A DNA stretch of 64,000 nucleotides from Pseudomonas sp. BMS12 (GCF_001592875.1 NZ_LSOF01000013.1:144898-208897); one strand, 5' to 3'. Shown: positions 15,710-27,408, counted from the first letter of the stretch. Made by a program: numbers and translations. The notes: generated by a model from the letters alone, not told the origin.

Positions 15710-16081
15710 CTAGTCGTCTTCGCCCAGCGCCGCCAGTTCCCGCTCCAGCAGGCTCTCGTCACCGAGGTTGAGCTCCACCAGACGCCGCAGGTGGCTGATC
15801 GAATCCAAGTCTATGTGCCGGCAGACGAAGCCGAGCAGCTCGTCGCGGGTACGGGTGAGCACCACTTCCATCTGCAGCTGGGTATTGGCATCCAGGGTAA
15901 TGGTGGCCATGAAGGGTTGGTCCGGATCGCCGTTCCAGCCACGCGGGCGTTTGACCAGCAGCCCCTTGAGAGACACGTCATGCAGGCTGACCGCCCAACG
16001 CCGCTCGCCCTGAGCGAGTTCGGTGGCGGCGTCGAAGGCTATGCGCTGAAAGCGCCGACGCTCGGTGGCAGATTCACTCAT
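15710..16081 (-). CDS. PilZ-domain c-di-GMP receptor (PA4608-like)
   Basis: A 123-residue stand-alone PilZ domain. The c-di-GMP motifs are intact: RRRFQR (RxxxR) near residue 8-13 and DVSLKGLLV (D-x-S-x-x-G) near residue 35. It is the positional counterpart of P. aeruginosa PA4608, a structurally studied single-domain PilZ protein that binds c-di-GMP. MorA, a diguanylate cyclase/phosphodiesterase, is encoded 2.1 kb away on the same strand. The target of this receptor is not shown by the sequence; chemotaxis and motility control is inferred from relatives. Confidence 0.9.
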   Translation of the reverse strand: MSESATERRRFQRIAFDAATELAQGERRWAVSLHDVSLKGLLVKRPRGWNGDPDQPFMATITLDANTQLQMEVVLTRTRDELLGFVCRHIDLDSISHLRRLVELNLGDESLLERELAALGEDD

Positions 16082-16225
16082 GCCAAGACTCCTGAAGGGT
16101 TTAAGACACTATAGCCAACGGTCAGCCATTTGCCGATGGGTGGGCCGTGCTGGTTTGACAGAGTGGCAACTGTAACCAAAGCTGCTATGGCGGTTTGATG
16201 ACCTACTAATTGCGGAGCAATGGAC

Positions 16226-16732
16226 ATGACAAAACGACTGTTGGGCAAAGGGTTGCTGTTCGGTGTGCTGAGTATGGCCAGCGCGGGTGTTTTCGCCGAG
16301 GCTGCGGGTGGCAATGGTTGTGGTTGGGGCAACATGGTATTCGACGGCCAGCGCGGCTTTGTTCCGCACTTCCTGGCAACCACCACCAATGGTACTTCGG
16401 GTAATGCCACTTTCGGCATGACCTCCGGCACCAACGGCTGTGACACCAGTGTCAAGCTGGGGTACGGCGGCCGCTCGATCTTCGCCATGAACGGCATGCT
16501 CGACAACATTGCCGAAGACATGGCCCAGGGCCAGGGCGAGGCGCTGGACGCCTATGCCACCCTGCTCGGCATCGAACAGCAGGATCGTCAGCACTTCGCC
16601 CAGGTGACCCATGAGCACTTCGGCGAAATCTTCGCCAGCGAGACTGCTACCGGCGAGCAGGTGCTGGCAGCCACCCTGGAGGTGATGAGCCGCGACGGGC
16701 GTCTGGCGCGCTACGCCAAGCAGCCTGCTTAA
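16226..16732 (+). CDS. DUF3015 family secreted protein
   Basis: A 168-residue exported protein. ATG 16226 is preferred over an ATG two codons earlier because GGAG then has an 8-base spacer. The signal peptide ends SMASAGVFA before EAAGG. The mature part starts with Gly/Cys-rich GGNGCGWGNMVFDGQ and contains AMNGMLDNIAEDMAQGQGEALDAYA, as in DUF3015 proteins of Pseudomonas (PA4607-like by position). The family has no known function. A strong terminator follows directly. Confidence 0.85.
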   Translation: MTKRLLGKGLLFGVLSMASAGVFAEAAGGNGCGWGNMVFDGQRGFVPHFLATTTNGTSGNATFGMTSGTNGCDTSVKLGYGGRSIFAMNGMLDNIAEDMAQGQGEALDAYATLLGIEQQDRQHFAQVTHEHFGEIFASETATGEQVLAATLEVMSRDGRLARYAKQPA

Positions 16733-16744
16733 ACCTGGCAGCAA

Positions 16745-16776
16745 CAAAAAAGCCCGGCCATTTGGCCGGGCTTTTT
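16745..16776. terminator. Bidirectional terminator between the DUF3015 gene and glyA
   Basis: AAAAAAGCCCGGCC-ATTT-GGCCGGGCTTTTT: a GC-rich stem with A-run before and T-run after, good for both strands. Confidence 0.92.
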
Positions 16777-16792
16777 CTTGTGCGTCTGACGC

Positions 16793-18046
16793 TTAGTTGC
16801 CGTACACCGGCAGCTTGGCGCAGATGGCCTTGACCTTCTCGCGTACTGCGTCGACCACGGACTCGTCGCCCATGTTCTGCAGGATGTCACAGATCCAGCC
16901 GGCGAGTTCCTGGCACTCGGCTTCCTTGAAGCCGCGGGTGGTGACTGCCGGGGTACCGATGCGCAGACCGGAAGTGACGAAGGGCGAGCGCGGATCGTTC
17001 GGCACGCTATTCTTGTTCACAGTGATGAAGGCACGACCCAGGGCGGCGTCGGCGTCCTTACCGGTGATGTCCTGCTTGATCAGCGACAGCAGGAACAGGT
17101 GGTTCTGCGTGCCACCGGAAACCACGTCGAAACCGCGCTCGATGAACACGCTGGCCATGGCCTGGGCGTTCTTCACCACTTGCTGCTGATAGGCCTTGAA
17201 CTCGGGCTGCAGAGCTTCCTTGAAGCAGATGGCCTTGGCGGCGATCACGTGCTCCAGCGGGCCACCCTGAGCGCCTGGGAAGACGGCGGAGTTGAGCTTC
17301 TTCTCGATCTCTTCGTTCTTGCGCGCGAGGATCAGGCCGCCGCGCGGGCCGCGCAGGGTCTTGTGGGTAGTGGTGGTGACCACGTCGGCGAACGGTACCG
17401 GGTTCGGGTACACGCCGGCGGCGACCAGACCGGCCACGTGGGCCATGTCGACGAACAGGTAGGCACCGACCTTGTCGGCGATGGCGCGGAAGCGGGCGAA
17501 GTCCAGTACCTGCGAGTAGGCGGAGAAACCGGCGACGATCATTTTCGGCTTGTGCTCGACGGCCAGACGCTCGACTTCGTCGTAGTCGATCAGGCCCTGG
17601 TCGTTGATGCCGTACTGCACGGCGTTGTACAGCTTGCCGGAGGAGGAGACGGAGGCGCCGTGGGTCAGGTGGCCGCCATGGGCCAGGCTCATGCCGAGGA
17701 TGGTGTCACCGGCGCTGAGCAGGGCCAGGTAGACGGCGCTGTTGGCCTGGGAGCCGGCGTGCGGCTGGACGTTGGCGTAGTCGGCGCCGAACAGCTCCTT
17801 GGCACGATCGATGGCCAGCTGCTCGACCACGTCGACGTATTCGCAGCCGCCGTAGTAGCGCTTGCCCGGGTAGCCTTCGGCGTACTTGTTGGTCAGCACG
17901 CTGCCCTGGGCTTCCATTACCGCCGGGCTGGTGTAGTTCTCGGAGGCGATCAGTTCGATGTGCTCTTCCTGGCGCTGGGCTTCTTGCTCCATGGCGGCGA
18001 AGAGTTCTGCATCGTAGCGGGCAATGGTCAAATCACGGCTGAACAT
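16793..18046 (-). CDS. glyA: Serine hydroxymethyltransferase
   Basis: A 417-residue PLP enzyme converting serine and tetrahydrofolate to glycine and methylene-THF. The PLP-lysine motif [14 protein letters not shown] is visible, with the N-terminal [12 protein letters not shown] and [16 protein letters not shown] 18046 gives exactly the Pseudomonas length and has AGGTG upstream; an in-frame GTG three codons earlier (18055) is less likely. By position it matches glyA3 of P. aeruginosa. A TAGAAT -10-like element lies at 18146-18151 on the minus strand. Confidence 0.96.
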   Translation of the reverse strand: MFSRDLTIARYDAELFAAMEQEAQRQEEHIELIASENYTSPAVMEAQGSVLTNKYAEGYPGKRYYGGCEYVDVVEQLAIDRAKELFGADYANVQPHAGSQANSAVYLALLSAGDTILGMSLAHGGHLTHGASVSSSGKLYNAVQYGINDQGLIDYDEVERLAVEHKPKMIVAGFSAYSQVLDFARFRAIADKVGAYLFVDMAHVAGLVAAGVYPNPVPFADVVTTTTHKTLRGPRGGLILARKNEEIEKKLNSAVFPGAQGGPLEHVIAAKAICFKEALQPEFKAYQQQVVKNAQAMASVFIERGFDVVSGGTQNHLFLLSLIKQDITGKDADAALGRAFITVNKNSVPNDPRSPFVTSGLRIGTPAVTTRGFKEAECQELAGWICDILQNMGDESVVDAVREKVKAICAKLPVYGN

Positions 18047-18221
18047 GGTGGTCACCTGATCTATCAGCGGGCGGTAGTAAGAGTCTGTCTAACGACACAG
18101 GACCGACGCGCGGCAGATCGTCAACAGGTTCTAAGGAAGGCGCGCATTCTACCCGATGTCCTGCGGCCTGGCACATGAAAGGCGGTCAAGTCGCGGACAA
18201 GCGGTGCTCACCCTGTGGATT

Positions 18222-21200
18222 TCAGGTCAGCACGAACAGGGCTGTGCCGCCGAATTGCGCCTCGAACTGACTGGCCGCCATGGGCTTGCCGAACAGGTAG
18301 CCCTGTACCTCGTCGCAGTCGTGCTCGCGTAGGAAATCCAGCTGTTCCTGGGTTTCCACACCCTCGGCGATCACCGACAGGTTGAGGCTGTGGGCCATGG
18401 CGATGATGGCACGGGCGATCTGCGCATCCTGCTCGCCGGGCAGGCCGTCGACGAAGCTGCGGTCGATCTTAAGTACGTCGATGGGGAACTGCTTGAGGTA
18501 GTTGAGCGAGGAGTAGCCGGTGCCGAAGTCGTCCACGGCGATGGACAGGCCCAGGCGTTTGAGGCTTGCCAGTACCGGCATGGTCTCACCGACGTCGCGC
18601 ATCAGGATGCTCTCGGTCAGTTCCAGCTCCAGGCAGGCCGGTGGCAGGTCGCTGTCGCCGAGCATGCGCGAGATGCGCATGCCCAGCTGACCGTCGGCGA
18701 ACTGGCGGGCCGACAGGTTCACCGAGATCTTCGGCAGGCGCATCTTGGCTTCATGCCAGGCCTTGAGCTGGCGGCAGGCTTCGGCGATGACCCAGTCGCC
18801 GACCTGGACGATCAGGCCCAGCTCCTCCAGCACCGGAATGAACTCGTCCGGCGCCACCAGGCCGCGACGTGGATGGTTCCAGCGCAGCAGCGCCTCGACC
18901 CCGGTCAGGCGCCGGCCGTCGCCGGACAGCTGCGGCTGGTAATAGAGCACGAACTGCTCCTGTTCCAGGGCGTGGCGCAGGTCGCTCTCCAGCTCCAGAC
19001 GCTGCAGGGCGGTGGCGTTCATCTCTGCCTGGTAGAACTGGAAGTTGTTCTTGCCGCGTTCCTTGGCGTGGTACATCGCCGTGTCGGCGTTCTTCATCAA
19101 CTGGCTCAGCTCGTCGCCATCCTGCGGTGCCAGGGCGATGCCGACGCTGGCGGTGACGAAGAACTCGCGGCCTTGCAGGACGAAGGGCTGGGCCAGGCTG
19201 GCGAGGATCTGCTCGGCCACGTGGATGGCCCGATTCAGGGCGCCTTCACGGGTGTTGCGCGGTTGTAGTAGCAGGGTGAATTCGTCGCCGCCCATGCGCG
19301 CCACGGTGTCGTCTTCGGCGACGCAGGCGGCCAGACGCACGGCCACGTCCTTGAGCATGCGGTCGCCGGCGGCGTGGCCGAGGGAGTCGTTGATCGGCTT
19401 GAAGCGGTCGAGGTCGAGGAACATCAGCACCACCCACTCGTCATGCCGCTCGGCATGCTGCAGGGCGGTGTGCAGGCGGTCCTGGAACAGGGTGCGGTTG
19501 GGTAGCAGGGTCAGGGCGTCGTAGTAGGCCAGGCGATGGATGCGCTGCTCGCTGGCCTTGCGCTCGCTGATGTCGTTGAAGAAACACACGTAGCTGACCA
19601 GGTCGCCGTCATCATCATGCACCGCGGTAATGCCGACCCAGGCCGGGAACTGCTCGCCACCCTTGCGCTTGAGCCAGAGTTCACCCTCCCAGCTGCCGCG
19701 CTGGTTGAGCTGGGCGATGATGTAGGTGAATTGCGCGGCTTGCTGACGGTCGGCGGTGAGCATGTTGGGAAACTGATCGAGCACCTCGTTGCCGGCATAG
19801 CCGGTGATGCGCTGGAAGGTTTCGTTGATGCGCACGATGTAGCCGGCCGGGTCGGTGACCAGGATCGCCGCGGTGGAGTGCTCGAAGACCGTGGCGGCCA
19901 TGCGCAGGTCGCGCTCGGCGCGGCGCTGCTGGGACACGTCGCGGCCGATGCCAAGCACGCCCTCGAAGCGGCCCTGCTCGTCCCGCATCAGCGACAGGCG
20001 CATCTCCACCGTGATCTTGCGATCGTCGGCGCGCATGCTGTCGAAGATCAGGGTCTGTTCGGCCAGGCGCCGCTCGATGGTCAACAGCTGTTCGGTGCTG
20101 CCGAGGGCGTCGCTGATTTCCTCCCACAACTCCATTAGCTGTTCGAGCTGGCGCGGGTTGGTGAGGGTGCCGAGCACGCCGTTCTGCAGCAGCCATTCCG
20201 GGCTGTAACCGAAGAAGTTCTGCGCTGACGGGCTGACATAGTTGAGGCGCAGGTGGCTGTCGCTGGAGAGAATCACGTCGCTCATGCTTTCCGCCAGCAG
20301 GCGGTAGCTGCGCTCACTGTCGCGCAGGCTGGCCTGGGCGGCGATTTCCCCGGTGATGTCCTTGGCCACGCCGATCAGGCGGCTGACCCGGCCGTGACGG
20401 TCGCGACTGAGGGCGTGCTCGCGAATGTCGAACCAGTGCCAGCTGCCGTCGCGGTGGCGCCAGCGCAACTGGCAGTTGAGCAATTGCCCGTCGCCCACCA
20501 CCTTCTGCAGGTTGCGCACGCGCTGGTACAGCTCGACGTCGTCGGGGTGGAGGATCTTTTCCCACAGCCGCGCGCCGAAGCGCTTGAGTTCGTCCTTGCT
20601 GTAGCCCAGGTCGGGGCCCAGGCGGTCGTTGCTGAACAACACGCGGTTGTTGCTCATGTCGTGCACGTACAGGGTGTCCGGCACCGCGCGCAGCACATCG
20701 GACCAGAAGCGCTCGCGTTCGACCAGCGAAAGTTCGACCCGCTTGCGACTGGTGATGTCGTGGATGCTCAGGGTCACCGCGCGCAGCTCTTCGCGGCGCT
20801 TGGGCAGTTGCAGGGTCAGCCACAGGTAGCGCTCATGGCCCTGGGGCGTGCGCATGCGGGTTTCCACCATCATGTCGCGGTTGCCGTCGAGCAGGGCGGC
20901 GATCAGGCCGAAACGCGCGCCTTGCGGGCGTAATGGCGTGCTGCCGATCAGGTGCTGCCAGATGTCCGCGGGTGACTCCACGCCGATCAGTTGCTGGGCA
21001 ACGCGATTGACCTCGCTGATCCGTATGTGGCTGAGCAGTTCGTGGCTGCGTTCCTCGGCGCCTTCCAGCCAGGCCGGCAGCTGCGAGCTGTGGCGCAGGC
21101 CCTGGGCCTCAAGGAAGGCCTTGAGTTCGAACAGGTCGAGCACGCAGAGGGCGACACCACTGCCTTCGAAGATGTCCTGATAGCGCCTGCGCGTGTCCTG

Positions 21201-22370
21201 CAGCACGCGCAGGGCCTGGCGTTCTTCGGTCACGTCGCGCAGCACCCAGGCCCGTCCAGGCTCGGGATTGTCGGTGTAGAGCGTGTGGCAGGTGACGTTG
21301 AACAGGCGGGTGCGGCCGTCCAGCAACACCTCGATCGGTTCGCTCTGTTCGTAAAAGGCGCTGTTCAGCCAGGGGGCCAGGCCCGGCAGCAACTGCAACA
21401 GGTGCATCTGGCTGGCAGTGCCCAGATCCAGACCGAACATCTGCTCGGCTCGGGGGTTGAGGTAACTGATATGGCCATCGGGTTGGGTCACCAGCACGCG
21501 CTCGTCGATGGCGCCGAGTGCGCCGATGGCATCCTCCAGGGCGCGGCGCGACAACGCCTGGGATTCGCGCAGGCTGCGTTGCTCGCGCAGCAGGCTGAAC
21601 AGGGCGAGCAGGGCCAGCACGGCGCAGAGAATGAACAGCAGCAGTTTGCCGGCCTGCAGCGGCAGCAGCTGGATGTGCAGGCGGGTGGCGTCGAACAGCG
21701 CCTGTACCTGCCAGTCGCTGCCCTGTACGGGGTAGTCGCCGACGGCACTGGCGCGAGGGCCGGGGCCACCATGGCGCAGCATGCTGACACCGTCGCGTTC
21801 ATCACGCAGTTGCCAGGTCAGGCTCTCGGCCTGGGCGGGCAGCCAGTGGCTGAAGGCCTCGGGGGTCAGGCGTATGCGCCAGCCGCCGGGGTGATCGGCG
21901 GCGTGCAGGCTGAGGCGAATCAGGCCGTCGTGGTAGGCGAAGTGGTAATCCTGCTGCGGCCAGGCCAGCGTTGCATCGGCTGCCTGCGGTGCGCTATCGG
22001 CCTGCAACTGACCCTGCGCGTCGACCCAGGCCAGACTGTGCAGGGCGGGGTACACGCCGCGCAGGCGCTCAAGCAATTGCTGGCGCTGCTCGCTGGCGAC
22101 GGGTTGGCTGGCGTAACTGGAGAGAAAGGCCTGACCGGCTTCGGCCTTCAGGCGCAGCACCAGGCCCAGTTGTTCGGCCAGTTGTGCGGCGTGTTCCTGA
22201 TTGCGTTGCAGCTGCACCTGCTCCAGCTGACGGGTTTCCTGATACAGCTGCCACAGCAACAGGCCGAGCATCAGCGCTACCAGCAGCGCCAGCAGGCCTT
22301 TCAGGGAGCCACGATTAGGTCTGGCGGTATCACCAGGGGTACGGCTGCTGCGGAGGTGGAGTCGGGGCAC
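18222..22370 (-). CDS. morA: Membrane-bound diguanylate cyclase/phosphodiesterase MorA
   Basis: A 1382-residue sensor enzyme. Order: TM helix near residue 25-45, a periplasmic region, a second TM near 245-263, then at least four PAS-type domains, a GGDEF domain (GGDEF near 1024) and an EAL domain (EALLRW near 1157, DDFGTGYSS near 1277). Both catalytic signatures are intact. The inhibitory I-site just before GGDEF reads AEDD instead of RxxD, so the Arg is absent. MorA homologues control flagellar timing, biofilm and protease output through c-di-GMP. Length and position match the P. aeruginosa gene next to glyA. Confidence 0.93.
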   Translation of the reverse strand: MPRLHLRSSRTPGDTARPNRGSLKGLLALLVALMLGLLLWQLYQETRQLEQVQLQRNQEHAAQLAEQLGLVLRLKAEAGQAFLSSYASQPVASEQRQQLLERLRGVYPALHSLAWVDAQGQLQADSAPQAADATLAWPQQDYHFAYHDGLIRLSLHAADHPGGWRIRLTPEAFSHWLPAQAESLTWQLRDERDGVSMLRHGGPGPRASAVGDYPVQGSDWQVQALFDATRLHIQLLPLQAGKLLLFILCAVLALLALFSLLREQRSLRESQALSRRALEDAIGALGAIDERVLVTQPDGHISYLNPRAEQMFGLDLGTASQMHLLQLLPGLAPWLNSAFYEQSEPIEVLLDGRTRLFNVTCHTLYTDNPEPGRAWVLRDVTEERQALRVLQDTRRRYQDIFEGSGVALCVLDLFELKAFLEAQGLRHSSQLPAWLEGAEERSHELLSHIRISEVNRVAQQLIGVESPADIWQHLIGSTPLRPQGARFGLIAALLDGNRDMMVETRMRTPQGHERYLWLTLQLPKRREELRAVTLSIHDITSRKRVELSLVERERFWSDVLRAVPDTLYVHDMSNNRVLFSNDRLGPDLGYSKDELKRFGARLWEKILHPDDVELYQRVRNLQKVVGDGQLLNCQLRWRHRDGSWHWFDIREHALSRDRHGRVSRLIGVAKDITGEIAAQASLRDSERSYRLLAESMSDVILSSDSHLRLNYVSPSAQNFFGYSPEWLLQNGVLGTLTNPRQLEQLMELWEEISDALGSTEQLLTIERRLAEQTLIFDSMRADDRKITVEMRLSLMRDEQGRFEGVLGIGRDVSQQRRAERDLRMAATVFEHSTAAILVTDPAGYIVRINETFQRITGYAGNEVLDQFPNMLTADRQQAAQFTYIIAQLNQRGSWEGELWLKRKGGEQFPAWVGITAVHDDDGDLVSYVCFFNDISERKASEQRIHRLAYYDALTLLPNRTLFQDRLHTALQHAERHDEWVVLMFLDLDRFKPINDSLGHAAGDRMLKDVAVRLAACVAEDDTVARMGGDEFTLLLQPRNTREGALNRAIHVAEQILASLAQPFVLQGREFFVTASVGIALAPQDGDELSQLMKNADTAMYHAKERGKNNFQFYQAEMNATALQRLELESDLRHALEQEQFVLYYQPQLSGDGRRLTGVEALLRWNHPRRGLVAPDEFIPVLEELGLIVQVGDWVIAEACRQLKAWHEAKMRLPKISVNLSARQFADGQLGMRISRMLGDSDLPPACLELELTESILMRDVGETMPVLASLKRLGLSIAVDDFGTGYSSLNYLKQFPIDVLKIDRSFVDGLPGEQDAQIARAIIAMAHSLNLSVIAEGVETQEQLDFLREHDCDEVQGYLFGKPMAASQFEAQFGGTALFVLT

Positions 22371-22629
22371 GCGTTAAACCCTGCGGATACGGCTGCCGGA
22401 GCGGGCATGGGCAGGAAATCGAAGCGGGCTAGCATGCCTGCAAAAGCGGCAAAGTGCTATCACTGCTCGTCGAGTGGTTTGCCGGCCCCCGGGGCATTAC
22501 GGTAGCTTTGCCGCGCGCACGCGGGCACGAGCGGCTATGATGCTCCCTGCTCCGGGGTTATGCCACGGCCGATCGGCCAACGCTGCAGCGCCCCTTCGTC
22601 TTTACCCGTCATTCAGAACCAAGGTCACC

Positions 22630-24297
<1,668 letters not shown>

Positions 24298-24312
24298 GCG
24301 TCGGTGGCAAAC

Positions 24313-24340
24313 AAGAAAGGGGCCTGCAGGCCCCTTTCTT
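24313..24340. terminator. Terminator after ettA
   Basis: AAGAAAGGGGCC-TGCA-GGCCCCTTTCTT followed by ATTT. It reaches into the stop codon of the convergent gene at 24339, so it can serve both strands. Confidence 0.88.
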
Positions 24341-24968
24341 ATTTCTCCTCCACAACCGGCGATCCGTCGGTGAACAGCGGCAGGCCGGAGGTGGTCTCCA
24401 CTCCGTTCGGGTTTCTCAGGCTGATCAGGAGCGGTTTGAAACCCAGCAACGAGCGCTCGCCGGTCAGCAGCAGGGTGTCGTCGCGCTTGGCCGTGGCCCA
24501 CAGCTCGTAGGGCAGGTCACACAGGCTGTCGTTGAGCAGATGGTCGTACTCGGCGATATAAAGCTTGCCGGCGCAACCCAGCGGCGCTTCGTAGCGGGCG
24601 TGCTTGCCGACGACGGTGACCACCTGCTCGGCCGGTTGGGAGCCCAGTCGATGCAGCAGGCTGGGAATGCCCAGGGCCATGGCTGGGGGTGCCATCAACA
24701 GCAGCGCTGCCAATTGGACGAGCACGAAGCCGATCTTGCTCCAGCGCTTTTCATGCAGGTAGTGCCACAGGTACGAGCGCTGGCCGGCGAGCGCCAGCAG
24801 TATCAGGCTGATCGTCAGCACTATCAGCAGCAGGCTGGCGAACAGCAGCTCCAGGTAGCGGCCCGGGTTGACCAGTATCGGGTCGAACCAGCCCAGCAAC
24901 GCCAGCGGCGTGACGATCACCAGGGGATAGAGGAACCACAGCTGGGTCAAGCGGGGAGAGCGGGGCAT
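24339..24968 (-). CDS. Membrane protein of unknown function
   Basis: A 209-residue protein not recognised as a named family. Three hydrophobic helices lie in the first half (FLYPLVIVTPLALLGWF, LLFASLLLIVLTISLILLA, IGFVLVQLAALLLMAPP). The rest is a soluble C-terminal part with two cysteines (GCAGKL and SLCDLPYELW) that could form a disulfide if periplasmic. ATG 24968 begins the first helix cleanly. No clear operon link; ettA converges on it and the DUF4105 gene lies upstream on the same strand. Confidence 0.7.
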   Translation of the reverse strand: MPRSPRLTQLWFLYPLVIVTPLALLGWFDPILVNPGRYLELLFASLLLIVLTISLILLALAGQRSYLWHYLHEKRWSKIGFVLVQLAALLLMAPPAMALGIPSLLHRLGSQPAEQVVTVVGKHARYEAPLGCAGKLYIAEYDHLLNDSLCDLPYELWATAKRDDTLLLTGERSLLGFKPLLISLRNPNGVETTSGLPLFTDGSPVVEEK

Positions 24969-25105
24969 GGCACGTCCTTGTTCTGTGCGGGGGGCGGCAG
25001 CGACTCGTTCCTGAGTCCCGGTCGATTTTTATCCTGTCGGTGGCGGCGCGTCATCTGCTTTTTGCCGGGGCTCGCATCGGATGACAATACGAGCCCCGGC
25101 CATGA

Positions 25106-26947
25106 TCAGTAGTAGTACCAGCGCAGCTGCAGCATCACTTCGTTGTCGCTGTCGCCCACTTTGCTGAAGTCGCGGGCGGCGCTCAGGCGCAGGCCCAGGT
25201 CGCGCGACACTTCCCATTGCTGGGTCAGCGCCAGGCGTCGGCGCACCTCGCCGTTGTGGAAGTAATCGCCCTTGGCTTCCAGGCTCAGGTTGCCCAGGCC
25301 GTTGCGCCACAGCAGGCCGCTGTCGAAGCCCATGGCCGAGGCGAGATAGGGCGCGAAGTCGGAGTTGTGCTCCACTCGGCCGGTGCCCAGGGCGTAGGCG
25401 AGCGTGTTCTCGCCCAGCTGCCAGGTGCCGCCGACGCCACCACTCAGGTGGCTGACCAGGGTTTCCTCGCCATCTTCGCCGGGTACCCGTTGCAATCCGC
25501 CACCGACCTGCCAGCTCCAGGGCTGCAGCAGGGCGTTGCGCGGGGTCAGCGAACGGATGGTGGCGAGGTTGAGTTCCTGCAGTTGCCAGTGGTTTTCCTC
25601 GTACTGGCGCAGCTTGAGGCCGAGGATTTCGATCTGTGCTCCCAGCGGAAAGCCGCTGAGGTTGTCGTTGAGGTCGTGATAGGCCATGCGCAAGCCGTAT
25701 TCGGCGAAGGCACGGTCGCCGCGGCTGCCGACGCCGAGTTGCCAGGTGCGTGACTCGTGGCCCTCTTCGGGCAGGTCCGGACGCGCAACCTGCAAGGTCG
25801 GCGGTGGATTCTGGTTGATCGCGCGCAGCAGCTGGTAGCTGCGCTGGGCGCTGTCCGGCTCGCGCGTGGTGCTGTTGGCCTGGTAGCGCAGCAGGCGGAA
25901 GGCAGCATCCTGTACCAGGGCCCGGCGCTCGGCGGGCAGAGCCTGAAGCTCGGCGTTCTGCAGCTGCCCGGCATCGGCGGCCAGCACCTGGGTCCATTGC
26001 AGTTCATTGGCGTCCAGTGGCGCGGCGCGGGCCATCAGCTCCTTCTCCCGCGAGGGGCGGTAGTCGATGCGCTGCACCAGGCCGGCGTCCTTCACGGCGC
26101 GCACGGTGTCGGCGGGAATGGCGGTGAGGGGGAATTCATCGGTCAGTTCGAGGCCGGGGCGGGCGACTTCCAACAGTTCCAGCAGGCGGTAGGAGCAGTT
26201 CTCGTCGAAGAAGAAGTAATCGAACTGGATCTGTTTCAGCTCCCACAGGTGTTCGACCATGCGCCCGGTTTCCTCGGCCGTGAGGTCGAGGCGGTATTCC
26301 CACAGGTCGCGGTTTTCCAGGCGGCTGTACTCGGCCATCTTCTCGCGGTAGGGCAGCAGGGCGAACAGGCCTGGGTAGCCGCCCATCAGGCCCTTCCAGG
26401 CGTAGAGGATGCTGTTGTCGGCGCCCTCGATGAAGGCGCCGAAGTTCACCGCATAGCTGAGCATGGCGGTGTTGTCGCTGTCGATATCGACCTGGTCGAT
26501 GCGCAGCAGGGTATGGCCGAACATCGATGAGGGGCTGTTCAGGTAGGCCGCCGGGAACACCAGCACCGTGCTGTGCGGCTTGATGTCGGCGTACCAGTTG
26601 CGGAATTCGCTGCACTCGACCTGGGGCAGATCGTTCAGACTCAGGCGTTCGCGCAGCCAGCGAGTGCGGGCGGGGAATACGCATTGCGGGTGCTTGTCGC
26701 CCAGGCTCGGCGAGGCATAGAGCGCGTCGCGGGTGGCCTGCAGTTCGGCCAATGGGTCGTGATCGCCGTTGGCGGCGAGGAAGAAGTCGCGGTCATCGAC
26801 ATAGCTGCTCCAGCCGCCGAGCGTGCCGCGTTCGTAGTGCCCGAGGGAAATCCAGTAGGGGTCGGCGGCCAGCTGGGTCAGATCGACTTGGCCGGCATGC
26901 AGGGGGGCGGCCAGGCACAGGGCCAGCCAGGGCAACTTCCGTTTCAA
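25106..26947 (-). CDS. DUF4105 domain outer-surface/periplasmic protein
   Basis: A large exported protein. I choose TTG 26947: it opens a typical signal peptide (MKRKLPWLALCLAAPLHA) and has AGAAGG upstream; the open frame continues to a GTG at 27055, but that would bury the signal in the interior. Mature length is about 595 residues. The DUF4105 core is recognisable by PSSMFGHTLLRID, AMLSYAVNFGAF, GLMGGYPGLF and FFFDENCSYRLLELLE. The C-terminal third has alternating aromatic strands ending WYYY, like an outer membrane beta-barrel. Function unknown; the His and Cys motifs hint at an NlpC/P60-like hydrolase core. Confidence 0.8.
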   Translation of the reverse strand: MKRKLPWLALCLAAPLHAGQVDLTQLAADPYWISLGHYERGTLGGWSSYVDDRDFFLAANGDHDPLAELQATRDALYASPSLGDKHPQCVFPARTRWLRERLSLNDLPQVECSEFRNWYADIKPHSTVLVFPAAYLNSPSSMFGHTLLRIDQVDIDSDNTAMLSYAVNFGAFIEGADNSILYAWKGLMGGYPGLFALLPYREKMAEYSRLENRDLWEYRLDLTAEETGRMVEHLWELKQIQFDYFFFDENCSYRLLELLEVARPGLELTDEFPLTAIPADTVRAVKDAGLVQRIDYRPSREKELMARAAPLDANELQWTQVLAADAGQLQNAELQALPAERRALVQDAAFRLLRYQANSTTREPDSAQRSYQLLRAINQNPPPTLQVARPDLPEEGHESRTWQLGVGSRGDRAFAEYGLRMAYHDLNDNLSGFPLGAQIEILGLKLRQYEENHWQLQELNLATIRSLTPRNALLQPWSWQVGGGLQRVPGEDGEETLVSHLSGGVGGTWQLGENTLAYALGTGRVEHNSDFAPYLASAMGFDSGLLWRNGLGNLSLEAKGDYFHNGEVRRRLALTQQWEVSRDLGLRLSAARDFSKVGDSDNEVMLQLRWYYY

Positions 26948-27017
26948 GCGGGGCGCCTTCTTCCGGGGCTTTGTGCAACGCTTTTCGCAGGCTCGTTCAA
27001 GCCTGTCAAGCAAGGCC

Positions 27018-27031
27018 CTGATCGCGATCAA
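27018..27031. promoter_or_regulatory. Near-perfect ANR/FNR box
   Basis: CTGAT-CGCG-ATCAA, one mismatch from the consensus. Its centre is 60.5 bases before the ATG of the DksA/TraR-like gene, almost the same geometry as the ANR box at 13110. The -10 match (CACACT, 27053-27058) is poor, so activation is tentative. Confidence 0.55.
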
Positions 27032-27084
27032 TGCAAGTGCAGACAAAGCGGCCACACTGAAGCTAATCAGCTAGGAGGTGTGCC

Positions 27085-27408
27085 ATGAGCTTCGACCCCG
27101 GATCTGCGCTGGAACGCTTGTTCGACGAGTACAGTCGGCGCGCCAAGGCCATCCGCCACGACTTGGGATTGCCGCATAACGCCGATTTCGCCGAGCAGGC
27201 CCAGGAGCGGCAGAACGACGAGGTGCTGCAGGCGCTGCTGGCGGAAGCCGAGGCGGGGTTGCGTCAGGTCGGGCTGGCACGCCTGCGTCTGGCCGAGGGC
27301 ACATACGGCCAGTGTCAGCGCTGCGGCGAGCCTATCGAACCTGCACGCCTGCAGGCACTACCGGCCGCGGAGTGCTGTCTGGCCTGTGCCGATAAGCACC
27401 AGGCATGA
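27085..27408 (+). CDS. DksA/TraR-family zinc-finger protein
   Basis: A 107-residue protein with the C4 zinc finger of the DksA/TraR family (CQRCGEPIEPARL then ECCLAC) at the C-terminus. A helical N-terminal half containing EQAQERQNDEVLQALL precedes it. It is shorter than DksA, whose coiled coil carries the secondary-channel acidic tip; the tip is not evident here. AGGAGG lies 6 bases before the ATG. The Lon-like protease gene starts 84 bases downstream. The family acts on RNA polymerase or is of unknown role. Confidence 0.85.
   Translation: MSFDPGSALERLFDEYSRRAKAIRHDLGLPHNADFAEQAQERQNDEVLQALLAEAEAGLRQVGLARLRLAEGTYGQCQRCGEPIEPARLQALPAAECCLACADKHQA

Noticed and set aside
22508..22541. Sigma70 promoter for ettA (TTGCCG ... 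TATGAT)
   Set aside because: Spacer is 22 bases, too long for a standard promoter, so it is not listed as a feature.
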